This document shows positions 1 through 9,870 of a DNA stretch of 64,000 nt, piece after piece. Under the pieces are notes generated by a model that did no database searches, had not been told where the DNA came from, and worked only from the letters and a program-made list of their open reading frames with translations. This DNA comes from Botryotinia globosa (Eukaryota; Ascomycota; Leotiomycetes; Helotiales; Sclerotiniaceae), in contig RCSZ01000004.1 of NCBI GenBank assembly GCA_014898425.1, positions 434,001-498,000 on the forward strand. Direction: 5' to 3'. The first letter of the stretch is position 1, and every line of letters begins with the position of its first letter. Both the position numbers and the translations under genes were made by a program.

Positions 1-255
1 GGGCTGAAAACTACAACGCTGAGTATCTCACCACCGAGAGAAACGAGTATTACGATTGCCACTGCGCCTGCGCTGACGTCTGCGCCGGTAGCGACGAGCA
101 CGAGCGCAGCAGGGAATGTTTGTTTAGGGGTGGGAGGAGATGGGAAGATTACTAGTATGAGTAGTTGTGTGGGTGGTGCGACGGAGACGGAGACGGAGAC
201 GGTAAGTGTGAGTGTGACGGTTACGGCGAGAGAGACGGTTACGGTTAGGGGGTAG
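1..255 (+). CDS. 3' end of a Thr/Ser/Val-rich protein (partial)
   Basis: An open frame runs from the first base of the window to a TAG stop at 253-255, giving 84 C-terminal residues. The composition is rich in Thr, Ser, Ala and Val. It includes a short Thr-Glu run encoded by tandem GAGACG units near 181-200, and it ends in alternating Thr/Val residues. Such low-complexity tails are common in secreted or cell-wall-anchored fungal proteins, but no catalytic domain, membrane anchor or GPI signal is visible. The start and any domains lie outside the window, so function cannot be assigned. The only support is the open frame and the biased composition. It lies upstream of and tail-to-tail with the UstYa-like gene, so it could belong to the same cluster or be unrelated. 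Confidence 0.5.
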   Translation, partial: GLKTTTLSISPPRETSITIATAPALTSAPVATSTSAAGNVCLGVGGDGKITSMSSCVGGATETETETVSVSVTVTARETVTVRG

Positions 256-900
256 GGTTTAGGAATGTGATAGGGGGATATTTTGGGGGAGGAAGAGGGT
301 GGGGTGAAGTAATGGAGATAGAATGAATGAATGCATGCATGCATGGGTGAAGAGAAGAAAGCGGGGAGAGAAACAGGGAGGAGAACATTGATAATTTGGT
401 GTTTAGATGTTGGATTGGGTAGATGTTGTAGTATGTAATGGACTGAAGGAAATGAATGGTTTTTTGAAGAAATTTGATGATATCATGAATTGAGGGAAAG
501 GGTTGAGGGATATTATATCTAGATTGTATGAATTGTATAGAATGATAAGAGCTCGAATCAATACAAATTGTATTGGAAATTCTCAAGTGGCTTTTTCGTC
601 CGGATTGCGTATCTCTTGGGAAATGTGTTAATTAAAATGCACGGCTATGGTGTAGTTACCAACAGCTAGTCATTATCCTGGCTTTTTGCATGCGTTTCTC
701 CAGCTTTGATCCGGGGCTATTCGAATCTGTGAATGATTTTTACTAGATAGGCTATATGTTTGTAAGTTATATTCTTCAGAAATAGAGACCACTTTTCCTC
801 AACATGATGCACATTATTATAGTTCCTACCAGCAATTCAACTCCAAAAACCCGATACCCTTGCACAGCATCCAACTTCCCATCCAGTCCGCTCCACTCCA
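256..900. other. Intergenic, no gene seen
   Basis: This convergent interval lies between the partial gene on the left and the 3' end of the UstYa-like gene. It is moderately AT-rich, with a short GCAT-type run near 331-344. No coding frame with convincing composition and no RNA gene were recognised. It probably holds the two 3' UTRs. Confidence 0.5.
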
Positions 901-1960
901 TCATAGAATCTCCATCCCATCCTGTCCATCATCCTCATGATTATCAAACCACCTAAAGATCTCCTTCGCCTCATGCGTCATATGTCTAACCGGCTCATCT
1001 ACCGGTCTCCTCAACGCCCCAAATTTCTCCAACGGCACCGCAATCTCATCATGATACTTTAGTATCGTTTCAAAATCCCTACACTTGTGATTGATATTAA
1101 AATCCGGCACTGCATTTTCCTGCATATCCACCCAATAATGTCCATACGTATCCACATTTCCCTGACACATCAGATTCTGCAGCAGCGCATACACACAATG
1201 CGAAGCGTGGAGTTGATGGTATTTCCCCATTTTTTCGTCAGGGTAGTAGTATTCTACGTTCCAGTAGAGATGCATTCGTAGCCGGTTCAGACAGTGGATT
1301 TGATGGAAGACGTCAATGCGTCCGATGAAGGCGTCGGGGCCAAACCCGAAGGATTCGGGAAACTTCGCATATAGATCTGGATTTTTCCCTTGATTTACGA
1401 GGTCTTGTCGGGATAGGGGGATTGGATTTTGAGTCTCGATACGAGCCCATGCTGCGTCGACTTCTGGGGATGCAGATTGCCGATAGATGGATTCGTTTTC
1501 GCGTTCTAGGAAGGTGCCATTGAGTCGCCAGGTTGAGAGGGGAATGTCGATTGCGTCTAGAACTGGAGCTATGATGTTGTTAATGAGATGTTTTTTAATA
1601 ACACATGAGGTTTTTAATCTTACATTTCTCGGAGACTTGCTTCAACGCCCAATTCCGCTCTTTTCCACCAGGAACTTGCTTCCAATTAAGCATGGCCGCT
1701 ATGAACAAGTACAAAGACAGACAAAAGAAAAGACCATTTAGCCAACCCAGACACCTCACAAATGAATGATGCTTATGGCAGGTATCATTGTCTCTCTTTT
1801 CAGAACGTTCGAATGAATCATCGCCGACAGAAAAGCGGTTGAGAAGTCCATCTTCATCTTTATATTCGTTATCCGAGTTTACATGTGAGGGTTCCAATTC
1901 TGCATATGTGAAAGCTTTGTTGCGCTTGAATATTTGTAGCATACGTTGATGGAAACCCAT
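901..1960 (-). CDS. UstYa-like (DUF3328) oxidase, RiPP/cyclopeptide type
   Basis: Two exons, 1960-1624 and 1568-901, are joined across a 55-nt intron (GTAAGA donor, ATAG acceptor) and give 334 aa. The family layout is complete. There is a cytosolic N-terminus, one membrane segment at about residues 74-92, and then the conserved 'SPVLDAIDIPLSTWRLNGTF' block formed across the splice. The two family HxxHC motifs follow: HQIHC at 201-205 and HASHC at 233-237. UstYa proteins are thought to be copper-type oxidases that install ether or C-C bridges on Tyr/Phe side chains in dikaritin peptides such as ustiloxin; that role is family knowledge. The gene is divergent from the repeat precursor at 4093, which fits a tailoring role for that peptide. 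Known clusters often carry a UstYa/UstYb pair. Only one copy is seen here, so a partner might lie left of the window. Confidence 0.9.
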
Positions 1961-4092
1961 GCTGAAGAGCGGAGAGGTTGGAGATGGGAGAAGTGAGAAG
2001 TGTAATGCGGATATGAGAGGTAAATGATAGAGTAGCTGTTTTCAAACGGAATGGGAACAGGTATATTGTAAGTCGTACAGCTAATGGGTATGATATAACA
2101 TCATAAACCAGGACTCGTGTTGCTTGCTTTTTAGAACACCAGTGGGTATGTGGATTGACAGGACACACTTCCAATTTTCGATATTTCTGGCAAGCTTATC
2201 ATCAGTTTGTTTGACATTAGGATTCACGTTTTGATTATTCCATTTTTAATCAACGATTATAGCAATTCTCGAGATAAATAATTTGATATATCAAGAAATA
2301 ATCACAAGTCCATTTTAGCAGTGCCCCAACACTCAACCCCCAGCATTCGATTATCTCAGCACGTTTCACATACCCGTCATAAGAGAAGTCCACCCTCCTC
2401 TCTTTCAGCCAGGAAGGAACAAGCCACATACTGCACAGTTATCTAGATCCAACCGATCCACGAATATGCAAGCCAACACATGTAGACAGTAACATGCACG
2501 ACATCTGTGATCTCATGATGGAAGTTTCGGCTAATTCTTCCCGTTCGCGTGGCAAACTTTGTGTTTCTCAGTTGGTGGTACAGAATGCATTTTGTACTTT
2601 GGCTGGATGAGAAGAAACGGTGTGGATATGCATGTACCAGCAGATTACAATGTTATTCCTTGTATTCATTATTATCTTGCAAAGTGTGGATAAAGCTTCC
2701 GAGTACACAATTACGCGGGTTTGACGACTTGAGATATTTTGGACCCGAACTTCGCATACGGAAGCAACTGTAATAGATCAGCAGCAGATAACAAACGTCA
2801 GATCATCATTATCCTAGCTACCTGCTCGCTAGATATGAAATCTACATCATTTGTAATTCAGAGATAGATATCTGAGGGGCATCGCTATTCGTAAGGATCA
2901 TATTCCCTACAGGTAATAAACGGGTCGGCCACAGATGAAAAGTATGTAAGTATACATAGCGATAGTAGTACCATTTACATCATAATCGATTTAATCTACT
3001 CTCGGTCAAACAATGATAATCGTGTAAACACTATCTTGGCTCCTGGATATACCTGAAAGGCTTGTAATGAAGTCTCTTGCCCAAAACTCTTGAAGTTTAT
3101 AACAGCTACACATTAAGCATCGATTCTAGGCACATCGAATCTCCCAACAAAATCCCAAGTCAGATCAGCGTATGTCCCTCCTGTCGTGGTGATGAAGAGT
3201 GCCTCTTCGCCCCTATTCCAACCAACTCTGCTTACTCCCCGCGTGATACTCGCTTGCACACCCACACGTTGTCGATCAATTTCCCCATTCTCCCGTGTCA
3301 CTCTTGCTTCTCGATATGTAACTTAAATCAAATCAATTCCATTCTCGTGAGTGTGTGAAGTCACTCACACACGCAGATATATGTCTAAAAACGACGTATA
3401 ACCCGATACTTGCACGAATCACTTCAGCAAACACGAACCAATGACTTGGTGATGAAGAAACAATACATTGAGGCATTTTCTTATCTCTGCTTCGCCACAG
3501 TTTTCGTCGCAGCGGAGAGTTTTGAACAGTCTCATGATAGCCTGTTTTGACATCCTTGTAGTGTTTTCGACAAATCTCGAGTTGCCGATGTACTTCGAAT
3601 CGATACTGGAATCTAATTCACAACCTGGTACATCTTTCTGATTTCTCGAATCGGGGTTCAGTTTGAATTTGCTTGCTGAATACATGATCCGATAGACTAC
3701 ACCACACGTTGTTGCAAGTTACGTCGGTTATGCATATAATTGTATGTTTGAGAATGTATCACGACACTGTTCATTGCGGGATAATCTTATCTTCTATGAA
3801 TGAACGAAAAGAATAGATCGGCGGCAAGATAACAGTTAGTTACAGCTCTTGAAGCATGTTACTCTACAGAATAATCATGTACAGAACTTTCGGATCTCCC
3901 GGTCGGCTTGCAGGTAGATCAAAAATATTCGCGCATTTTCTTTCATTTGGAAGTCAAAGATATCTATATAAACAGTCCACAACCAGAAATCTAACCTTAT
4001 TTTTCTCAGCCATCTAATCCATAGATTATTCCAACCAAACTCCAACAACCTCATCCCAGAAGTCCCAATACCCCACAGACACTTCTCCAAAA
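1961..4092. promoter_or_regulatory. Divergent promoter region of the UstYa gene and RiPP precursor
   Basis: About 2.1 kb separates the two divergent start codons and no convincing gene was found in it. A TATA-like TATATAAA lies at 3965-3972, about 120 nt upstream of the precursor ATG, and is the best core-promoter candidate. Divergent transcription from one region would allow co-regulation of precursor and oxidase, but that is an inference from layout. No specific transcription-factor site is claimed. Confidence 0.45.
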
Positions 4093-5203
4093 ATGGTTCG
4101 AATGACCGCAATCTTGGCTACGGCCATTCTCAGCCTCGCATATGCTGCACCTCTGAGTCCTGTTCAAGGTCTACTATATCCTCCCTGAGAACAAAAGAAA
4201 TCGTTACTAACTGTAAGTAGAAGAAGTGAAAGCACGAGGTGTGTTGGATGCTACGTATGCTCAGTTGGATTGGTTTATGGCTAAACGTGATCCAGAGCTA
4301 TCTTATGTGAATAGCCGCGCAGCGGAATTGAGCTATGTGGTATGTTTTGTAAAGATATTGTGTGGTATGAAGCTCATGAGTGTAGAATTCGAAGCGTGAG
4401 CCGGAGTTGAGCTATGTCAATTCTAAGCGCGAGCCAGAGCTCAGCTATGTGGTTTGTTTCACAGGAGATATTCTTTTAGCATCCAGCTCACACAAACATA
4501 GAACTCGAAGAGAGAACCAGAACTTAGCTATGTCAACTCCAAGCGTGAGCCAGAGCTCAGCTATGTGGTTTGTTTCACAGAAATATTCTTTTAGCATCCA
4601 GCTCACACAAACATAGAACTCGAAGAGAGAACCAGAACTTAGCTACGTCAACTCCAAGCGTGAGCCAGAGCTTAGTTACGTGGTTGGTTTGGCACTCCCC
4701 ATTTTCGAAAGCACCCTATTGACAGGTTTCTAGAACTCCAAGCGCGAGCCCGAATTGAGCTACGTCAACTCCAAAAGAGAACCCGAGCTCAGCTATGTCA
4801 ACTCCAAACGAGAGCCTGAATTGAGCTACGTTGTACGTCCCGCACCTCCCCCCTCCTTCCCCTTCACCATACCCCATGCCATACACTAACCTCCTCTCCC
4901 CAGAACTCCAAACGCGAGCCAGAACTCAGCTATGTCAATTCTAAACGAGAGCCCGAATTGAGCTACGTCAACTCCAAAAGAGAACCCGAGCTCAGCTATG
5001 TCAACTCCAAACGAGAACCTGAGCTTAGCTACGTCGTACGTTCCATTCCATTCCATTCATTCTCCACAACTCCTCGCCATCCAACCCCAATCCCAATCCC
5101 AACCCCCAAATACGAACCCCAAATACTAACCTCCTCTCTCCAGAACTCCAAACGCGAGCCAGAATTGAGCTACGTCAACAGCCGCCACACACACAAGGAG
5201 TAA
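4093..5203 (+). CDS. Kex2-processed tandem-repeat RiPP precursor (dikaritin-like)
   Basis: Eight exons: 4093-4168, 4221-4339, 4386-4451, 4502-4567, 4617-4682, 4734-4832, 4904-5035 and 5144-5203. They total 684 nt, or 227 aa, with frame kept throughout. Residues 1-18 form a signal peptide (MVRMTAILATAILSLAYA). A short leader follows, with the first Lys-Arg at 47-48. The first unit is degenerate (DPELSYV then NSRAAELSYV). Fourteen exact copies of the 11-residue unit NSKREPELSYV come next, then a short NSRHTHKE tail. Every copy has KR, the Kex2 site, so secretory cleavage would release many EPELSYVNS peptides, each with one Tyr. Codons differ between copies while the amino acids do not, which argues for selection on the protein. 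Signal peptide, KR-bounded repeats and a neighbouring UstYa gene are the hallmarks of ustiloxin/phomopsin/asperipin-type precursors. A pheromone-like or other Kex2-processed repeat protein is the main alternative. The first intron ends in a tandem AAGTAG acceptor, and both choices stay in frame. Confidence 0.85.
4278..5182 (+). repeat. 16-copy ELSYV-encoding repeat, interrupted by introns
   Basis: A 33-nt coding unit is repeated in tandem across exons 2-8 of the precursor. Six introns separate groups of 2, 2, 2, 2, 3, 4 and 1 units. Each of these introns is phase 0 and sits at the same codon boundary, after the Val of SYV and before the Asn codon. The introns at 4452-4501 and 4568-4616 are almost identical in sequence. 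The last two (4833-4903 and 5036-5143) share the same 3' end around ACTAACCTCCTCT. This shows that exon and intron blocks were duplicated together. Confidence 0.9.
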
Positions 5204-6743
5204 AATTCCCCATCTCCATCTCCATTCCCGGATCTTGGTTTCCATATCGAAGATATTTTCCTCTTGATTACCGGCTATGATATGAATGAAGAGAAGGAAA
5301 GGGGAGAATATATTCATGTATTCATGTGCGCGCGCGAGAGAAAGAACCAGACAGAAACAGAACCGAAACATGCAATCCAAATCTGCAATCCAAATCTGCA
5401 ATCGAAATTGAAACCATCAACACCCATCCATCCATCCACCTACACCTATACATATCCAACTATCCACACTTCCAAATATGTTCTTGCTTCCATTTCCATT
5501 TCCCTCATCCCTTCACTTAATTCAAACACTCTATTTTTCCAATCCAAGGCTCTCAAATTTCCAATTTCCAATTCCAATTTCCTTACATACAGAATAAATA
5601 AATAAATAAATAAATAAAAACTTCCTACCGATTCCCATATTTCATATATTTCATTCCCCTGATATAAGATATCAAGATCCACCAGATCTCACATTAAATC
5701 AACGTGTATTATGTATGCTATCCTTCCTTCCTTCCTTATAGAGAAAGTTGAATCTCCAGATTTTTCACTCATTCATTAATGATTATTATCTCCATCCATC
5801 CATCCATCCATCCTTCCTTCCTTCCTTCCTTCCTTCCTTCCTTCCTTCCTTCCTTCCTTCCTTCCTTCCTTCCAACATTCCAACATTCCCTTCCTACACA
5901 AAAGAATTCTTCACACCCAATTTACCCAGCGAACTTTAACCTCAACCTCATTCCACAAACATTCCCACATCCATTTAATTCCACAAATGCCCTCCTCTGC
6001 CTGTTCCCCCTCCCCCCTAAATCCCTCGTTTCTCGCTTCTCCAACTCTTCACACTCATTTCTTCCCCACACCCATCTCGTCTCGTCTCGTCTCATTTCGC
6101 TTCGTCTCCTTGCTATCCCATCCCACTCTTTCCCATTCCATCCCATATAGAGCACAGCAAAAGCAGATACGAAACAATAACGAATCATACAACCAAGTAC
6201 CTCCAGGGCTAGGTATAGTGACAAACAAAACGTACAATTGACCAACTTTGATCAATATCTTCTCTACATCTTGAAAGATTCTATGATCCAACTACTTTAT
6301 CATTCAAATCATAAATCATACTATTCAATCAAATCATTCAAGTATTCATCATGCCACTTGTTGCAATTCAAATGGATTTTCATTCTCATTTCTCATGCTT
6401 CGCTTCTCATCTCTTTTGGAAAACAAAAGTTGATGACTAATTACAATTGATTAAGTACCCTTTGGTGAGTTTCATGTGTTTTCTTCGTCAAAGGTTGAAG
6501 AAATTACAAGCCAACTCTTCCATTCCCATCTTCATTACTACTTTCATGAATAACGCCTATCCTTCCCCTATAATTTAATGGACAGAAATGTTTGAACGCC
6601 CAGTCTAATGCATTAAAATGATCATAACCTTACTGCCGTAACTTTGCCCCTAGTATGCGGAGATTGGCGTTCCGATAATAAAAAGATGGTGAGAAGGTAG
6701 TGTGAAGATTGATGAAAAATTTCGAACAGAGATATTAAGATGA
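5204..6743. other. Intergenic with simple repeats, no gene seen
   Basis: This interval lies between the 3' end of the precursor and the 3' end of ERG5. It holds pyrimidine-rich low-complexity DNA, an AATA run near 5594-5618 and the TCCA/TTCC array listed separately. Open frames here are Ser/Pro/Phe-rich translations of the repeats and are not credible genes. Confidence 0.6.
5791..5872. repeat. (TCCA)n/(TTCC)n microsatellite
   Basis: A short TCCA tetranucleotide run passes directly into about 15 TTCC units. It is a pure simple repeat in non-coding DNA, probably length-variable between strains. Confidence 0.95.
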
Positions 6744-8572
6744 TTAAGGTCTCTTTGTAAAGGTCAATGGACAATCATCCTGTAATTTGTGTGAGTAATG
6801 ATCAAGAGCCATTCAATTTGAATATGTACTAACCATAGGGAAAATTGTAGCAAAGACCTTAATCTCTTCTGATTTTGGAGTTGGATGATGAACCCAGTCA
6901 AGTTCCATCGATGCCTTTCCAATCATAAGAGCAAGGTTCATTTGGGCATATTCTTGTCCCAGACAATAATGAGCACCAGTTCCAAAGACCAAATAGTTCT
7001 TAGCACCCTTTACTTCCGCGTCACCGGAGAAATAACGTTCAGGATCGAATTCGTCAGGTCGGTCATAGACATCAGGATCGCGTAAAGCTGGGTATGTTGT
7101 TGGCACAATCATGGCTCCTATTTTTTTTAGAGATTAGAATCGGATTTTCGTTTCTGTATCAGCTTGACATACCTTTGGGAACAGTGTAATCTGGAGTGAT
7201 TGGGAATGCTTTCTTGGCAACATATGGAACCATGAGAACAGGAGGGCGCCATCTCAATAACTCTCTAACCACGGCACGAGTATATTTCATGCTTTCCATC
7301 ATGTCCATGTTTGGTCTAACTCGTTTATCACCACCACGAACGCGTAAGTTCTCCTCACGGACCTTATCCAAGACCTCAGGGCGTTGGGCCATAACTTGGA
7401 ATAACCAGGTGGCGGCACTACTAGTAGCATCTTGGGAAGCGAACAAGAAGGTAAAGACAGTTTGAGCAATTTCGAAGTCGGTGAACTCGCGGAGTAATGG
7501 CGTTGGCTTGGTCATTCCTTTGGTTGAGAGACCCTTTTCTTCTGCCTCGCGCCAGGCAGCGGACTCGAGTTGAGATTTGATCCATCCATCCATAATACAA
7601 GAAACTTCACCACCGGCAGCCATGCGAACCTTACTCTTTGCGGCACATTTGGAAAATTCCTCAAGAACCATATCAGCAGCAATCTTTCCGTACCAGGACT
7701 TGGTATATGGAAGAATGATTGGGAAGTTGACCAATTCCAAGGCAGCAGTGATGTTGTAGTAATCGTCGGCAATCTTCTTGATAGCTTCGTCTGAGATGTA
7801 GAAACCAACAAATGTACGACAGGAAACGGCGCACAACAATTCTCTGAATTCGGACATGAATGGAACGGGTTTTCCTCCAGCTTCCTCGGTAACCTTGGCG
7901 AATCTTTCGTTGTATTGATTATAGACGTCGTCTTGTCCTGGGAGATAGCAATCGAGAGCTTTGCGAGTGAATAGTCCATTGAGACCCTTTCGGAAATCAA
8001 CGTGAGCCTTTCCGTCAAGGAAAACCCAGTTGGTCTCGCCCAATAATTTATGTGCTGAATCGACTACACATGGTTTAACGTATGCTGGGGAGTTGAAAAC
8101 TTTTCTAGCCATATCACGAGTAGAAGCAATAACAACAAATCTGATAGAGATTAGTGCCTGATTTTGCAGTGGCAGATAATAGTGTTGACCTACTTGTGGA
8201 AAACAGATACGCAACTGAGGTCACCGCTTGCCCATTTTGCTTGATATTCGTGAAATTTTGGATTGACAGATTGTAAAAATGGACCGATAAAGGGGGCTTT
8301 CCATGCTGGACCGATGATCGAACCTTTTTGCCAGATATAGCTACCTGTAGAATTGTCAGTGAGTGGTGCAATTGGTTCATCGACGCGTTGAGAAGTTTCT
8401 TACATTGATCATAAGCTACCATCAGGCAAAGAAGTGTAAGCACAATCTGCCATGCGCTGACTTCTGCCAGCTTGGCTAGAAACCCATTGAGTTGAGAATG
8501 CCCAATAATCTGAGCAAATTTCGCATCTGCCACAGGTGAGGCATAAGTGATATTGTGTACCACGTCCGCCAT
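6744..8572 (-). CDS. ERG5: C-22 sterol desaturase, cytochrome P450 CYP61
   Basis: Five exons, 8572-8404, 8344-8194, 8140-7173, 7117-6834 and 6779-6744, total 1608 nt and encode 535 aa, the usual CYP61 length. An N-terminal membrane segment falls near residues 35-55 ([14 protein letters not shown]). The oxygen-binding helix reads FASQDATSS and the ExxR motif lies in RELLRWRPP. The heme loop is [10 protein letters not shown] with the ligand Cys near residue 481. The last exon is only 36 nt and supplies the conserved DDC-LTF ending. The enzyme introduces the C22-C23 double bond late in ergosterol synthesis at the ER, using NADPH-P450 reductase. Although it is a P450 beside the RiPP locus, the sequence is that of the housekeeping sterol enzyme, so it is not taken as a cluster member. 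Confidence 0.96.
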
Positions 8573-8731
8573 GGTTTGTTCGTTGTGGTATGTATCTGTA
8601 CCAAACGTTGATGTGAAGAACAATCTTTCAAGAATATCAATCTGACGGGTTGACTATAAAGTCTTGGGTCAGAAGATATCTGCAACTTGGTACGAACGAT
8701 AGGACAAGTTGTTGAATAAAAAGTATTAGGA

Positions 8732-8806
8732 AGGAAGGAAGGAAGGAAGGAAGGGAAGATTTTGGGTGGGAGGATGGGAGGATGGGAGGATGGGAGGATG
8801 GGAAAG
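8732..8806. repeat. (GGAA)n and (GGGAGGAT)n simple repeats
   Basis: A tetranucleotide GGAA run is followed by about four copies of the octamer GGGAGGAT. Both lie in the ERG5 5' flank, 160-230 nt upstream of the start codon. Confidence 0.85.
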
Positions 8807-9796
8807 TCGGGAATTATTATTGAGTTATGAATCTGGTGTGATTCTGAACACCAGAATCTAACCGTAACCGTAACGAACAATTGGGGAAGTTACGGAATTT
8901 GATTAAGTAATCCACTCGAGCTACCCGAATGACGACCATACCCCGTACCCAATCATCTGTTGATCAAATTTTATAAGTTTGGTTAGATTGGTAAGATTAC
9001 ATATTACTACTCGGTAACTACACAATCGGGTGAATAGTCTAATCTAACGGGGAGTAATGAGTTATTGAGTAGCCTCGTAGAGTCGTAGCTGATTTGCTAT
9101 TGGATTATACTAGGATTAGATTTCATTAAAGACATTCGAGAGACCTTTGCAACAAGGGTTAATCCGCCCGGCAAGAAAGGATAGGAAGGATAGGAAGGAT
9201 AGATTGGATAGAATGGAAAGAAAATTCAAACATGAACATCAGTGGAGTCACTGGAGTGAAATGCGAAGAGCTAATCATACTAGGGAGGAACTAGAAGTAA
9301 AAAAAAAAGGTCATCATCTATGATCTATTGACTATTAGTGGCGCGATATGTGGTGGATTATTCTGGTCTGGATCATTACAAAGTTGTACTGTACACGGTA
9401 TACGAAAGTACGCTCATACAAGAAAGAGCACAGTTGTCAGTGTCAGTTGTTAGTTGTTAGTAAAAGACAATTAGAATCGACTCAAAAAGGAGGAGGAGTG
9501 TAGCGAATGCGCGTGTTGTACCGGTACCTACCTAGGTAGGTAGTGATTAGTTATTAGTTACACATTCCACTTCATGTCTGTACCGGTACTCGGTAATCTT
9601 CTCTATATATCAGAAAGAGGAGGGCAAAAGAGTGAATTCAATCGACGATAGTATCACATCCTATCAAAAAGACGTCATTATCCTTTCAATTCATTTATTT
9701 GTGTGTCTAGGTACCTAGGTAGATAACGGAAGCAAACTATACTATAGGGCTAGATAGTAGTTCAAGGGTTCATGGGTTGATTGATAGGTTGATAGG

Positions 9797-9870
9797 TTTA
9801 TAGATTTATAGATTTATAGATTTATAGATTTATAGATTTATAGATTTATAGATTCATAGATTCATAGGTT
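9797..9870. repeat. (TATAGATT)n 8-nt tandem repeat
   Basis: About seven near-perfect copies of the octamer TATAGATT decay to CATAGATT at the right edge. The array lies in non-coding DNA. Confidence 0.85.

Noticed and set aside
3419..3685. 88-residue open frame on the minus strand between UstYa and the precursor
   Set aside because: No recognisable domain or signal peptide, ordinary composition and no splice support. It is better explained as chance in promoter DNA.
4407..4616. Independent small protein with the SYVNSKREPELSYV pattern
   Set aside because: It is read-through of introns inside the precursor. The spliced eight-exon model explains the same bases with all repeats in frame.
4278..5182. 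Regularly spaced repeats resembling a CRISPR array
   Set aside because: The repeats are coding, 33 nt and contiguous within exons. The spacers are introns with splice signals, and the genome is eukaryotic.
5748..6245. Overlapping Ser/Pro/Phe-rich frames on both strands
   Set aside because: They are translations of the TCCA/TTCC array and flanking pyrimidine tracts.
6744..8572. P450 next to the RiPP precursor as a cluster tailoring enzyme
   Set aside because: Length, motifs and C-terminus are those of the sterol enzyme CYP61/ERG5, which is a conserved housekeeping gene.
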